Shown here: in pieces, positions 1 through 8,099 of the stretch
Numbering within the stretch: the stretch's first letter is position 1
How the letters are laid out: the number at the start of each line of letters is the position of its first letter
From: Brachyspira intermedia PWS/A
GTDB taxonomy: Bacteria > Spirochaetota > Brachyspiria > Brachyspirales > Brachyspiraceae
Length of the DNA stretch: 64,000 bases
NCBI RefSeq assembly: GCF_000223215.1
Contig: NC_017243.1
Span: 2,728,001 to 2,792,000 of the forward strand
Direction of reading: 5' to 3'
Position numbers and translations under genes: made by a program
Notes under the pieces: generated by a model
Database searches by the model: none
What the model saw: only the letters and a program-made list of their open reading frames with translations
What the model was told of the DNA's origin: nothing

Positions 1-1
1 G

Positions 2-604
2 ATGAAAACTTCTCCTAATGAAAATAATATTAAAGAAGCAAAAAATTTAATAAGAGAATCCTTTAAACTCATTAGAAATAATTTAGATTCGTACTTCATT
101 AAAGAGAAAAGTGCTGTAATTTTTAAAAAATTTAGAAATATAGTGAATATTAATAAATTTCATTCTATATCAGTATATGTAGATTTCAATAATGAAGTAC
201 CAACTAAAGAAATAATAGAATATGCTTTAAAAAATAATATTAAAGTATCTGTACCTTTTCTTATAGATAATCATAACATGAAATTAAAATATATAAATGA
301 TTATGATAAAGATATCAATAGAAATACAAAATTCGGATGCGGAGAGCCTTTCGAACATTGTAAAGACTGCAATATTAACGAAATATCTATGTTCATTATC
401 CCTGCTTTAGCCTTTGATGAGAAATGTAATAGACTCGGATTTGGAAGAGGATATTATGATAATATGTTAAAAAGAAATAAAAATGCTCTAAGAGTAGGCT
501 TAGCTTATGATTATCAGATACTTCCATCAATACCTAAAGATAATAATGATGAGATATTAGACATTATTATAAGCGAAAGTAAAGTAATAACTGCTACTTT
601 TTAA
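2..604 (+). CDS. 5-formyltetrahydrofolate cyclo-ligase
   Basis: ATP-dependent conversion of 5-formyl-THF to 5,10-methenyl-THF, a cytosolic one-carbon salvage enzyme. The C-terminal half carries the family signature: IPALAFDEKCNRLGFGRGYYD spans about residues 133-153, with the nucleotide/phosphate-binding GFGRGYYD block. Length, 200 residues, fits the family (about 180-200). The ATG at base 2 is the first available; the true start could lie left of the window. It converges on cheW, leaving only 2 bases between the stop codons, so no separate terminator fits between them. Confidence 0.9.
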   Translation: MKTSPNENNIKEAKNLIRESFKLIRNNLDSYFIKEKSAVIFKKFRNIVNINKFHSISVYVDFNNEVPTKEIIEYALKNNIKVSVPFLIDNHNMKLKYINDYDKDINRNTKFGCGEPFEHCKDCNINEISMFIIPALAFDEKCNRLGFGRGYYDNMLKRNKNALRVGLAYDYQILPSIPKDNNDEILDIIISESKVITATF

Positions 605-606
605 TA

Positions 607-1122
607 TTAACTCTCAGCAGAAGCAGTTTCTTCCTCTTCTTCATCTGTAGTAAACAATTTTTCTAGGTCTAAAACAACTAATAATTTATCCTCTAATTTA
701 CCTACACCTTTAATATATTTCTGACCTATACCGGAAAGCATTGGAGGAGGAGGCTGAATATCAGAATTAGAAATAGATACTACCTTAGAAATAGAGTCAA
801 TAATTATTCCCATATCAACATCTTCTATTTTTACTATGATAATACCTGTATTTTTATCGCCTTCTGTTTCTTCTAAATTGAATCTCTTTTTTAAGTCAAT
901 TATAGGTATAATATTACCGCGTAGATTTATTACACCTTCAACAAAATCTGGGGCATTAGGAATAAGAGTAATCTTTTCCATCTTGATTATCTCTTTAGCC
1001 TGCATGATGTCTATGGCATACTCGCCGCTGCCTAATCTAAAAGTAACAAGGTTTGTACTATCTTCGAGATCAACTCTATTTTCGGTACTTTCAATAGATT
1101 GTTGCTCTGTCTGCTCTGCCAT
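607..1122 (-). CDS. cheW: Chemotaxis coupling protein CheW
   Basis: CheW adaptor that links methyl-accepting receptors to the CheA kinase in the cytoplasmic chemosensory array. The single CheW domain covers about residues 22-160, with YAIDIMQAKEII, the GVINLRGNIIPIIDLKKRF block and a KLLVVLDLEKLF end. The tails are acidic and Ser/Thr/Glu-rich. Length 171 residues is normal for CheW. The start codon follows a GGAGG ribosome binding site by about 10 bases. It is monocistronic here, divergent from the NhaC gene. Chemotaxis fits a motile spirochaete. Confidence 0.93.
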   Translation of the reverse strand: MAEQTEQQSIESTENRVDLEDSTNLVTFRLGSGEYAIDIMQAKEIIKMEKITLIPNAPDFVEGVINLRGNIIPIIDLKKRFNLEETEGDKNTGIIIVKIEDVDMGIIIDSISKVVSISNSDIQPPPPMLSGIGQKYIKGVGKLEDKLLVVLDLEKLFTTDEEEEETASAES

Positions 1123-1432
1123 TTTTATTATGCCTCCATAAAATTTACAGTTGTTCTATTATCGGAAATAATTTCTTATTTTTTACATATACAATAAATA
1201 TTTGCAATTAAAAAATCTGAAACGAATTTTGTAACTACTATCATTTTATTATATTTTTTGTTAAAAGTCAATCTATATATAAATTTTATTATTTTCTTAT
1301 TACTATAAAAAAATACATTATTTACTATAAATAATAAAAATTACTTATAAATATTGACATCATAATAAAAATATGTTATATATTGTTGTAATATTAATCA
1401 TTACAATGTTTTAGAATATACGGAGTATACCC
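1123..1432. other. Divergent intergenic region cheW / nhaC
   Basis: An AT-rich spacer of about 310 bases between two divergent genes. The right part holds a good sigma-70 promoter for the antiporter, listed separately. No ORF with a ribosome binding site or RNA gene is seen in the rest. Confidence 0.5.
1354..1382 (+). promoter_or_regulatory. Sigma-70-type promoter of nhaC
   Basis: TTGACA at 1354-1359 and TATATA at 1377-1382 are separated by 17 bases, about 50 bases upstream of the antiporter ATG. Confidence 0.6.
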
Positions 1433-2860
1433 ATGAATATAAAAAAAATCAATACATTTTGGAAATTATTTCCTCTATTATTCATACTTATAACTGTTTT
1501 AATCTTCACTGTAAAATACGGAGTTCCTATAGAGTTTTTGCTTACAATAGGCACATTGATAGCCTGTATAATAGCACATTTTGCAGGTTATAAATGGAAA
1601 GATATGGAAGAAGCCTTCATAAAAAAGATAGTAGATACTTGGCTTGGTGTACTGATATTTATATTAATAGGTATAGTAGTTGGTTCTTGGGTATATTCGG
1701 GAACTGTACCTATGCTTATATACTATGGTATTAAATTAATTCACCCTTCATTCATACCTTTAATGGCATTTATTATAACATCTTTTCTATCTATATTTAC
1801 AGGTACTTCTTGGGGTTCTGCTTCTACTGCAGGAGTGGCATTCATAGGAATTGCACAGGCTACAAATACACCTTTGCCATTGGTTGCTGGTGCTGTTATA
1901 AGCGGTGCATATCTTGGTGATAAAAACTCCCCTATATCGGATACAACTGTTTTGGCTGCTCTTGGTGCTGGAACTACTTTACAAAATCATATAAAAACTA
2001 TGCTTGTAAACACTATACCATCTGCAATATTAGCGGCTATTGTTTTTACTATATTAGGTTTTAATGCCTCCCCTATTAATTCAGATATTCTAAATTTAAA
2101 AGAAGCAAGCGAAATATTAACTTCATTAGAAAATATATACAATTTCAATATATTTTTGCTTATTCCTCCAATATTTGTACTTATTGCAAGTGTAAAAGGT
2201 GTTAATCCTGTAATAACTATGTTCATTGGAAGTTTAATTGCTATAATATTAGGAGCAATATTCCAAAACTTTGGGTTTATTAATGCTATGAAATCATTTG
2301 TAACAGGTTTTAATATTTCTATGTCGCCTACAGTTAATCCTGAAAGCATACCTCAAAATCTTCATACATTACTAAACAGAGGCGGAATGATAAGCACTAT
2401 GCCTAGTGTATTATTTTTGATACTTGCTCTTACTTACGGAGCCATGCTTCAGTTAATAGGTACTTTAAATACTTTAATAGAATTATTAGTAAAAATAGTA
2501 AGAGGCGCCAGAAGTTTAATATTTGTAACTTGGTTTACAACATTCACTATAAATTCAGCATTAAGCAGTTTACAATTTACTTTCTTAACTTTAGGTGATG
2601 TACTAAAAACAGTATACGATAAATACAATGTTAATAGAGGCGTACTTTCAAGAACTATGGAAGAAGGCGGAACTCTTACAGAGGTTTTACTGCCTTGGAC
2701 TGTTACAGGAGTTTATATGACTTCTATACTTGGAGTGCATACTTTACAGTACATGCCTTATTCATTTTTTAATTTAATTAGTATAGGAATTTCATTTATT
2801 TATATGCTTACTTTACCCAAATTTGCTGTACAAATAAATAAAGATATTTTAAAGAATTGA
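1433..2860 (+). CDS. nhaC: Na+/H+ antiporter, NhaC family
   Basis: Inner-membrane secondary transporter of the NhaC/ion-transporter superfamily, exchanging Na+ (or an organic anion pair) for H+. The 475-residue protein is almost wholly hydrophobic with about 11-12 predicted membrane spans. The family's conserved stretch SFLSIFTGTSWGSASTAGVA (about residues 118-137) and the following AYLGDKNSPISDTTVLAA block (about 160-177) are present. The GTPWGTAG-like and GD..SP.SD elements are the diagnostic part. The start follows CGGAGT. The exact substrate cannot be read from sequence: NhaC relatives include malate/lactate antiporters. Confidence 0.87.
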   Translation: MNIKKINTFWKLFPLLFILITVLIFTVKYGVPIEFLLTIGTLIACIIAHFAGYKWKDMEEAFIKKIVDTWLGVLIFILIGIVVGSWVYSGTVPMLIYYGIKLIHPSFIPLMAFIITSFLSIFTGTSWGSASTAGVAFIGIAQATNTPLPLVAGAVISGAYLGDKNSPISDTTVLAALGAGTTLQNHIKTMLVNTIPSAILAAIVFTILGFNASPINSDILNLKEASEILTSLENIYNFNIFLLIPPIFVLIASVKGVNPVITMFIGSLIAIILGAIFQNFGFINAMKSFVTGFNISMSPTVNPESIPQNLHTLLNRGGMISTMPSVLFLILALTYGAMLQLIGTLNTLIELLVKIVRGARSLIFVTWFTTFTINSALSSLQFTFLTLGDVLKTVYDKYNVNRGVLSRTMEEGGTLTEVLLPWTVTGVYMTSILGVHTLQYMPYSFFNLISIGISFIYMLTLPKFAVQINKDILKN

Positions 2861-2889
2861 AACATATTGAATAATAAAATAAATTAAAC

Positions 2890-3238
2890 TATACTAAAAA
2901 TTTTTAAGTTTCTCATTTTTTTATTCAACTTTTTCCCGCCGCAAAAAGTTGCAAAAAGTGCAAGTATAAAATTAGTACTAAATCATGCTAAAATCATCTT
3001 AAATGTAAGGTAATCCATAAAATTAAAGCAAAAATGTAGCCTTTCGCGAAGCGTATCCGAGCCTGTCGAGGATATAGCTTCTCGCCACAGGCGGGCTTCG
3101 CCTGTGGCAATACCACAGGCACTTCCTTCGGTCGCAAAAGAAGTGGGTGCTGCACGCTGTGTACTTCGTAAGGGCAAAGCCCTGAAAATATTTCGAATTA
3201 AAAAAATTATTTTGACAAAATATATTTGTTTTAGTATA
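2890..3238. repeat. MITE-like repeat, family A copy 1
   Basis: A 349-base non-coding element with related 26-base terminal inverted repeats. The left end begins TATACTAAAAATTTTTAAG (2890) and the right end is the complement of TATACTAAAACAAATATATT (ending 3238). Inside are hairpins: CAACTTTTT/AAAAAGTTG at 2926-2951 and a perfect 10-bp stem GCCACAGGCG/CGCCTGTGGC at 3084-3108. It is much richer in GC than its surroundings. The inverted, mostly identical copy lies at 5375-5751. The short ORFs inside it look spurious. Confidence 0.75.
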
Positions 3239-3330
3239 TACTGAAAATTTTTAAGTTTCTCATTTTTTTATTCAACTTTTTCCTGCCGCAAAAAGTTGAA
3301 TAAAGTGCAATTATAAAATTTGTATTAAAC
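3237..3330. repeat. Family A repeat, partial copy (one end only)
   Basis: Directly behind copy 1, sharing its last TA, a second left end starts (TATACTGAAAATTTTTAAG). It continues through the CAACTTTTT/AAAAAGTTG hairpin at 3273-3298 before stopping at the stop codon of the partner gene (3331). It has no matching right end nearby, so it is either a truncated copy or the outer end of the two-gene module. Confidence 0.6.
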
Positions 3331-3933
3331 TTATAAAAAGGATATATTCAGTCCGTATTCTTTTGAATGAGTTTTTATACTATAAGTTTTATTATGCTCA
3401 AGTAGTTTTATTTTCAATATTTCTCCGTCAAATACTGATGAAATATTATTTAATTCCAAAACTTCATCATTATCAACTAATAATTTTTTATTTGAAATTG
3501 GACGTCTGAAAGAAATAGGATCGGCACTCATATCTTTTCTAACAAAAAATAGATATACTTTATTAATTGTAATATATTTAAAATAAGAAATAACTGCCAA
3601 AGTTCTTAAACAAGCACCTTCAAACTGTTCTATTAATTCATCATCGCCTTTTCTTTTTCTAGTTAATTCAAAAATATATATATTATAAACTTTATCGCTT
3701 TCTTTTTGAATTATAACTTTATCAGCACATTTTTTATTTTTTAAGTATGGAAAAGATGCATTACCTTCTAATTCTTTTATTAATAAAGAATTTTCAAAAA
3801 CTTCTATAGTTACAGATATATCATGATCAGTTAATATATACTCTTTATCATTATAATCATCAAAGAAATTATTAAGAAATATTTTTTTTAAAACTTCTCT
3901 GAACTCTTCGGGATATTTTTCATACCATTTCAT
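3331..3933 (-). CDS. Hypothetical partner protein of AAA ATPase
   Basis: Unrecognised 200-residue soluble protein. It begins MKWYEKYPEEFREVLKKIF and has a mixed alpha/beta middle. Residues about 70-105 contain a strand pair ending IYIFELTRKRKGDDELIEQF, which vaguely recalls the D...(D/E)xK layout of restriction-like nuclease folds. The expected Lys is a Thr, so the assignment is only a suggestion. It lies 2 bases downstream of the ATPase gene, so they are surely co-transcribed, and its stop abuts a family A repeat end. Such ATPase plus small-protein pairs occur among phage-defence systems (OLD/Septu-like logic); that role is inference. Confidence 0.55.
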   Translation of the reverse strand: MKWYEKYPEEFREVLKKIFLNNFFDDYNDKEYILTDHDISVTIEVFENSLLIKELEGNASFPYLKNKKCADKVIIQKESDKVYNIYIFELTRKRKGDDELIEQFEGACLRTLAVISYFKYITINKVYLFFVRKDMSADPISFRRPISNKKLLVDNDEVLELNNISSVFDGEILKIKLLEHNKTYSIKTHSKEYGLNISFL

Positions 3934-3935
3934 TA

Positions 3936-5288
3936 TTATAATTCTTCCTGAAAATCATATATTTCATCTGATATTTTTTTTAGTACTTTATTGAAAGTAG
4001 GAACTTCAAAACCATACTCTGAACTTTCTAATTTTGTAACTTTTGTAAATCCATCTTCCTCAATATCAAACTGATACATTCTAACCATATCTTCTGAAAT
4101 CAAATCATCTTCATCATAGCCGTATTTATTCATCAAATATTTTTTTCTTTCTTCATCATTTGAATTTAATTTAATCATATTATTTATATGCTGAACAATA
4201 GTGTCGCTGTGAGTTGTAATTAAGATATGGATACCTTTATTAATCAATTTAATAAAAACTCTTGTTAATTGCTGCTGCAGTTCTGGATGTAAAGAAATTT
4301 CTGGTTCTTCCATTATTATATCTTCATTATGTTTACTATATTTTAAAAATAGTATTAAAGTGGCAATTTCAGTAATTACTGCAGAACTTACATGCATTTT
4401 TAAATCAATATCTGAATTATTGCTTTTATAGTGCACTTTGGGAGAAGGCATATTATCCAAATATATCTTACCATTTATAATTTTATTTTCTAATAAATCA
4501 ACAATGTTTTTTTTACTAATATTCTCATTAAAATTTAAATATGATAATTTAAAGAAAAAATCTCTTATAGGTAATGTTAATTCTAATTTATCATTAACAT
4601 TAGAATAATAATTATTACTGAAATAACTGTTTAACGATTTATTTATTATTAAATCTTTAAATAATAAAAAACCTGTTCTTGATATAGGTAAAAAAAGAGT
4701 ATTATTATATTCTCTTGACATAATACCCTCCAATATTCTCATACATAATAATGTAATAATGCTATCTATACTATTACTAGCATTTCCTGGAAAATACATA
4801 TTATTATGATAAAAATAAATAATATTATCATTGGATTTATTAAATGAAACACTCTTATGATATTTCATATTAATATTTATATCATAATTTGTATAAGATA
4901 TATATATTTCTTCAGCAATAATGTTTTTATAAGCAAATATATTTTCAAAAATAGCAACCTTATTATGAGATATCACATCATTTGCTACATTCATACATTC
5001 ATCTATAACTTCATTAGATATCTTTACTTCTGTAACATCAGTTTTATTATTAGAAAATATTTCATTTGCCAAATTATATAAATAATGATAATTTTGAAAA
5101 TTCAAAGATTGTTTATAATCCCAGAAAAACATTACACTAGAAATATACCAAACTAAACTAGCTAAATAACTTTTCCCGCTGTTGTTGTCGCCTACAAAAA
5201 GTGTGAAAGGAGCTAATTCTATTTCTGCCTCTTTAATTTTAGCGAAATTTTTAACATATAGTTTAGGGTATTTATTTTTTTCTGACAT
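3936..5288 (-). CDS. AAA family ATPase (OLD/RecF-like, AAA_15/AAA_21 type)
   Basis: ABC-type ATPase of the OLD/RecF-like group, 450 residues. The N-terminus (LYVKNFAKIKEAEIELAPF) is the typical opening beta-strand, with Walker A GDNNSGKS at residues 33-40. Around residue 325-345 lie a Walker B IIMEEPEISLHPE (Glu replaces the usual first Asp) and, about 25 residues later, the H-loop ILITTHSD. The middle is a diverged, Asn/Tyr-rich coiled insertion. It is first in a two-gene unit with the 200-residue partner 2 bases away. Family A repeats in inverted orientation flank the pair. A role in defence against phages or plasmids is plausible but inferred. No Toprim domain is visible, so it is not a full OLD nuclease. 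Confidence 0.8.
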   Translation of the reverse strand: MSEKNKYPKLYVKNFAKIKEAEIELAPFTLFVGDNNSGKSYLASLVWYISSVMFFWDYKQSLNFQNYHYLYNLANEIFSNNKTDVTEVKISNEVIDECMNVANDVISHNKVAIFENIFAYKNIIAEEIYISYTNYDININMKYHKSVSFNKSNDNIIYFYHNNMYFPGNASNSIDSIITLLCMRILEGIMSREYNNTLFLPISRTGFLLFKDLIINKSLNSYFSNNYYSNVNDKLELTLPIRDFFFKLSYLNFNENISKKNIVDLLENKIINGKIYLDNMPSPKVHYKSNNSDIDLKMHVSSAVITEIATLILFLKYSKHNEDIIMEEPEISLHPELQQQLTRVFIKLINKGIHILITTHSDTIVQHINNMIKLNSNDEERKKYLMNKYGYDEDDLISEDMVRMYQFDIEEDGFTKVTKLESSEYGFEVPTFNKVLKKISDEIYDFQEEL

Positions 5289-5374
5289 AATAATTCTTTA
5301 CACATTAATTTTTTTAAATTATATAATAGATTAAAAACTATATCAATACAAAGTAAATTCTTATATAGATAGTA

Positions 5375-5751
5375 TATACTGAAACAAATATATTTTGTCA
5401 AAAATAAAACTATAGTTTCTTTTTAATATATGGGGCTTTGCTGCGAAGCACACAGTCGTGCCAAACCCCACTTCTTTTGCGACCGAAGGAAGTGCTCTGC
5501 GACTGGAAGGAGTACCTTTAGGTATGGTATTGCCACAGGCGAAGCCCGCCTGTGGCGAGAAGCTATATCCTCGACAGGCTCGGATACGCTTCGCGAAAGG
5601 CTATATTTCAGCTTAACTTTAATGAATCACATTACATTTTAGACAATTTTAGTATGATTTAGTACTAATTTTATACCTTGCACTTTTTGCAACTTTTTGC
5701 GGCTGGAAAAAGTTGACTAAAAAAATGACAAACTTAAAAATTTTTAGTATA
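5375..5751. repeat. MITE-like repeat, family A copy 2 (inverted)
   Basis: A 377-base copy of the 2890-3238 element in the opposite orientation. The left end is TATACTGAAACAAATATATT (5375) and the right end is the complement of TATACTAAAAATTTTTAAG, ending 5751. The same 10-bp hairpin stem recurs at 5532-5556. Relative to copy 1 it has roughly 28 extra bases around 5490-5530. Its right end stops one base before the stop codon of the DUF2905 gene. Confidence 0.75.
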
Positions 5752-5970
5752 TTATTTAAATCTAGATAGCAGCCACATTATAAAAGATAATAATACACTG
5801 ATTATAATACAGCTCAGCAAAGGAAATGAAAAAGTAAAATTCTCTTTTTTTATCATTATATCACCCGGAAGTTTGCCGAAAGGGATTTTTATATTAAATA
5901 AAAATAGTATGCCAATGATTATTGATATTATACCAATAACTATAAAAAGTTTAGCAATTTGAATATTCAT
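5752..5970 (-). CDS. DUF2905 family membrane protein
   Basis: A 72-residue protein with two membrane spans (about residues 6-26 and 48-68). Between them is the conserved loop IPFGKLPGDIMIKKENFTFSF, whose LPGD(I)..(K) and (F)(S/Y)FP elements define DUF2905. Function is unknown; location is the inner membrane. It lies 3 bases downstream of the RCK-domain gene and is probably co-transcribed with it. A family A repeat ends exactly next to its stop codon. Confidence 0.8.
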   Translation of the reverse strand: MNIQIAKLFIVIGIISIIIGILFLFNIKIPFGKLPGDIMIKKENFTFSFPLLSCIIISVLLSFIMWLLSRFK

Positions 5971-5973
5971 TTA

Positions 5974-6660
5974 CTATTCAGCCATTTTTTTATACATTTT
6001 TTCTATATCTTTATCATGACCTGCAATTACAAGTATATCGCCTTCAACCATAGGCACATCAGGATCAGGGGTACAATCCACAATAACTTTTTTCTCTCCC
6101 AATATTCCTACAGTTTCTTTCTTTATGGCAACAACATTGATTTTGTATTTCTTTCTCAAATCAAGTTCTTTTAAATTTTTACCGGCAAGTCCGCCATGAA
6201 CAGGGAATTCTACTATAGAGTGATATTCAGTAAGATCATAAAGAAGAAGCGTATCACCTACTTCAAGCTGTTCTGCAATATGCACTCCCATAGACTCTTC
6301 AGGGCTTACTAGATGCGTTATTCCTATCATACTTAATATGGCTCTATGCTTTTCATTAGAGTATCTTGCTATAATATTTTTTACATTAAGCTCTTTTAAA
6401 AGTAATGCTGTTAATATGCTTGTCATCATATCTTCACCTATTGTAAGTATAACAGCATCAAATTTATTAATCTCAATAGCTTCCAATGCCTCTTTTTGAG
6501 TAGAGTCCAAACGCATAGCCTGAGTTACATTATTTTTTATAGCTTCTATTTCGTTTATATCATTATCTATAGCAAATACCTCTATAGAAGGTTTTGTCAT
6601 AAGTCTATTAATTAATGCCTTGCCTAAAGTGCCGACTCCTATAACAGCATACTGAAGCAT
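5974..6660 (-). CDS. ktrA: RCK-domain potassium uptake regulator, KtrA/TrkA type
   Basis: Cytoplasmic gating subunit of a Ktr/Trk potassium channel. The RCK_N (Rossmann) domain occupies about residues 1-125, with the nucleotide loop GVGTLG near residue 7 and the acidic end of beta-2 at FAIDND. An RCK_C (TrkA_C) domain covers about 145-225 and ends in VEGDILVIAGHDKDIEKM. Its 228-residue, single-RCK layout matches KtrA rather than the double-unit TrkA. No KtrB/TrkH pore gene is nearby; the neighbour is a small DUF2905 protein. Confidence 0.88.
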   Translation of the reverse strand: MLQYAVIGVGTLGKALINRLMTKPSIEVFAIDNDINEIEAIKNNVTQAMRLDSTQKEALEAIEINKFDAVILTIGEDMMTSILTALLLKELNVKNIIARYSNEKHRAILSMIGITHLVSPEESMGVHIAEQLEVGDTLLLYDLTEYHSIVEFPVHGGLAGKNLKELDLRKKYKINVVAIKKETVGILGEKKVIVDCTPDPDVPMVEGDILVIAGHDKDIEKMYKKMAE

Positions 6661-6962
6661 ATCAATCCCCTAATACTTTATTTAATGTCTTATTATTATA
6701 GAATAATATAAAAATTTGTCAAAAACATTATTAATTAAATTATAATAAATTAAATAGTATTTTTTTATAAATAGTATAAAAGATATTAAACAGCTATTTA
6801 CATACATTTCATATTATAAATAGAATTATTTTTACCTAAAAATGAACAAAAAGAAAATAAATTTTAAAAATATTAAAATTTAATAAATTTTTTTTACAAT
6901 AAAAATATATTATTGTTATATTTAAAAACAAAAATAATAATTGATGAGAGGATTAAAAAAAT
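6661..6962. promoter_or_regulatory. Divergent AT-rich region with promoter for the lipoprotein gene
   Basis: A 302-base spacer between ktrA (leftward) and a lipoprotein gene (rightward). TTTACA at 6893-6898 and TTATAT at 6916-6921, spaced 17, form a plausible promoter about 40 bases upstream of the ATG. A GAGAGG-type binding site precedes the start. Nothing else is recognisable. Confidence 0.45.
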
Positions 6963-7600
6963 ATGAAAAAAATTATATTAATCATAAGTATTTTATCAGT
7001 ATTAGCAGTTGCATGTAACAGCAAACAAGCTCCAACAGTAGGCGATAAGCCATTAACTACTAATGTACCAAGCGATGACAAAACGGTAAAAGAAGGTACT
7101 CCATTAGCTAGTTGGAATGGAAATAGCCAGTCTATAACAGTAAACGCTTCAGTTGCTGGTAATAATGCTGGAGATAATACTGCTGCTGCTCAAGAATTTG
7201 ACTTATTACAAAGATTATATTCTACTACTTGGTATCAATCAGAAGAAGAAAGTGATGACGGAAGATTAGAAACAGAAGAAACATTTGTATTCTTTAATGA
7301 AAATTCTGAAATGATTGAAAGAGAATATGAAAATGGAATAATTGATGGAAGAGATTACTATTGCTAATGCTCAAGCTAATAAAAATAAAAAATGCATGTA
7401 TAGTTAAAAATACAGAGAGCGGAAAGTATGAAAATGATACAGAATATGAAGGCTACTATTTAGTTGATAGAGATACTTTATATATAGTTGATGGCGATTC
7501 ACAAGATGAAGTAAGAAGACAATTAAATGAATTAATAGCTGGAAATACTCAAAAATACAGAGAAGATAAATATGTATTATCTACTAAAGCATTAAATTAA
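6963..7600 (+). pseudogene. Lipoprotein gene with internal frameshift
   Basis: The first frame (6963-7367... stop near 7368) encodes a lipoprotein signal peptide ending LAVAC, so Cys18 would be lipidated. A Thr/Asn/Ala-rich linker and an acidic region follow (TTWYQSEEESDDGRLETEE). Translation stops after GRDYYC. A second frame from about 7361 to 7600 continues with the same acidic/aromatic style (ENDTEYEGYYLVDRDTLYI). The third frame around 7360-7405 reads IANAQANKNKK, so two small indels may separate the halves. Read through, it would be a roughly 210-residue secreted lipoprotein of unknown function. It has its own promoter and terminator. Confidence 0.6.
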
Positions 7601-7622
7601 TACTGATAAATAACTAAAAAAT

Positions 7623-7655
7623 AGAGGGACTTAAAAAGTCCCTCTTTTATTTTTA
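7623..7655 (+). terminator. Rho-independent terminator
   Basis: A perfect stem AGAGGGACTT/AAGTCCCTCT (7623-7645) with a 3-base loop, followed by TTTATTTTT, lies directly behind the lipoprotein gene. Confidence 0.85.
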
Positions 7656-7672
7656 AACAAATAAATAAAAAA

Positions 7673-8011
7673 TTAATCGTCTTCATTAGCTTGATAATTC
7701 AATTTTACCAAATAATCTATTTTATCAACAACTTTAGTAAATGGCTTTTCTACACTGATTAAAGCTCTTTCAACATCATTTCCGTCTTCATCTTCAATAT
7801 ATATATCATAGTAAAGTTCTTTATGATCATATTCATTTTCAAAAGTAAGTCTTATGAATATGAAATTATTAATATTAATTCTATCCATTTTAGGCTCATA
7901 CTCTAAACGCTTAATTTCAGTGTTTAGTAATTCTTTTCCTAAATTCTCTACTATGATCTTATAAATAGATTCAAGCTCTTTTCTTATATAGTGAACATTG
8001 TTATCAAACAT
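7673..8011 (-). CDS. Hypothetical protein, acidic, 112 residues
   Basis: Not recognised. A soluble, acidic 112-residue protein beginning MFDNNVHYIRKELESIYKII. It has an N-terminal helix, then beta-strands (FIFIRLTFENEYDHKELYYD) and an acidic tail ending NEDD. No cysteines, signal or membrane span. It is a plausible real gene because it fills the space between a terminator and the next gene and has coherent codon use. It is convergent with the frameshifted lipoprotein gene. Confidence 0.6.
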   Translation of the reverse strand: MFDNNVHYIRKELESIYKIIVENLGKELLNTEIKRLEYEPKMDRININNFIFIRLTFENEYDHKELYYDIYIEDEDGNDVERALISVEKPFTKVVDKIDYLVKLNYQANEDD

Positions 8012-8099
8012 TATAAAACTCCAAATAAATATATAGATTTTTCCAATATAATAAATATACCAAAATAAAATAATTTGTCAAAGGAATTTATCAATATTA

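Noticed and set aside
2983-3177. A 64-residue ORF (and its 70-residue relative at 5430-5642) containing ATGEARLWREAISS
   Set aside because: Both lie wholly inside the GC-rich hairpin part of family A repeats, without ribosome binding sites and on different strands relative to the repeat. They are by-products of the repeat sequence.
3040-3180. GC-rich hairpins that might be a tRNA or structured RNA gene
   Set aside because: No cloverleaf, anticodon arm or CCA-like end; the same segment recurs at 5450-5610 as part of a repeat with terminal inverted repeats.
5219-5401. A 60-residue leftward ORF upstream of the ATPase
   Set aside because: It overlaps the ATPase start in another frame, is Lys/Leu/Cys-rich from AT-rich DNA, and has no convincing start.
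2890-5751. A complete insertion sequence
   Set aside because: Neither gene is a transposase and no DDE or serine/tyrosine recombinase motif is seen, so IS is not claimed.
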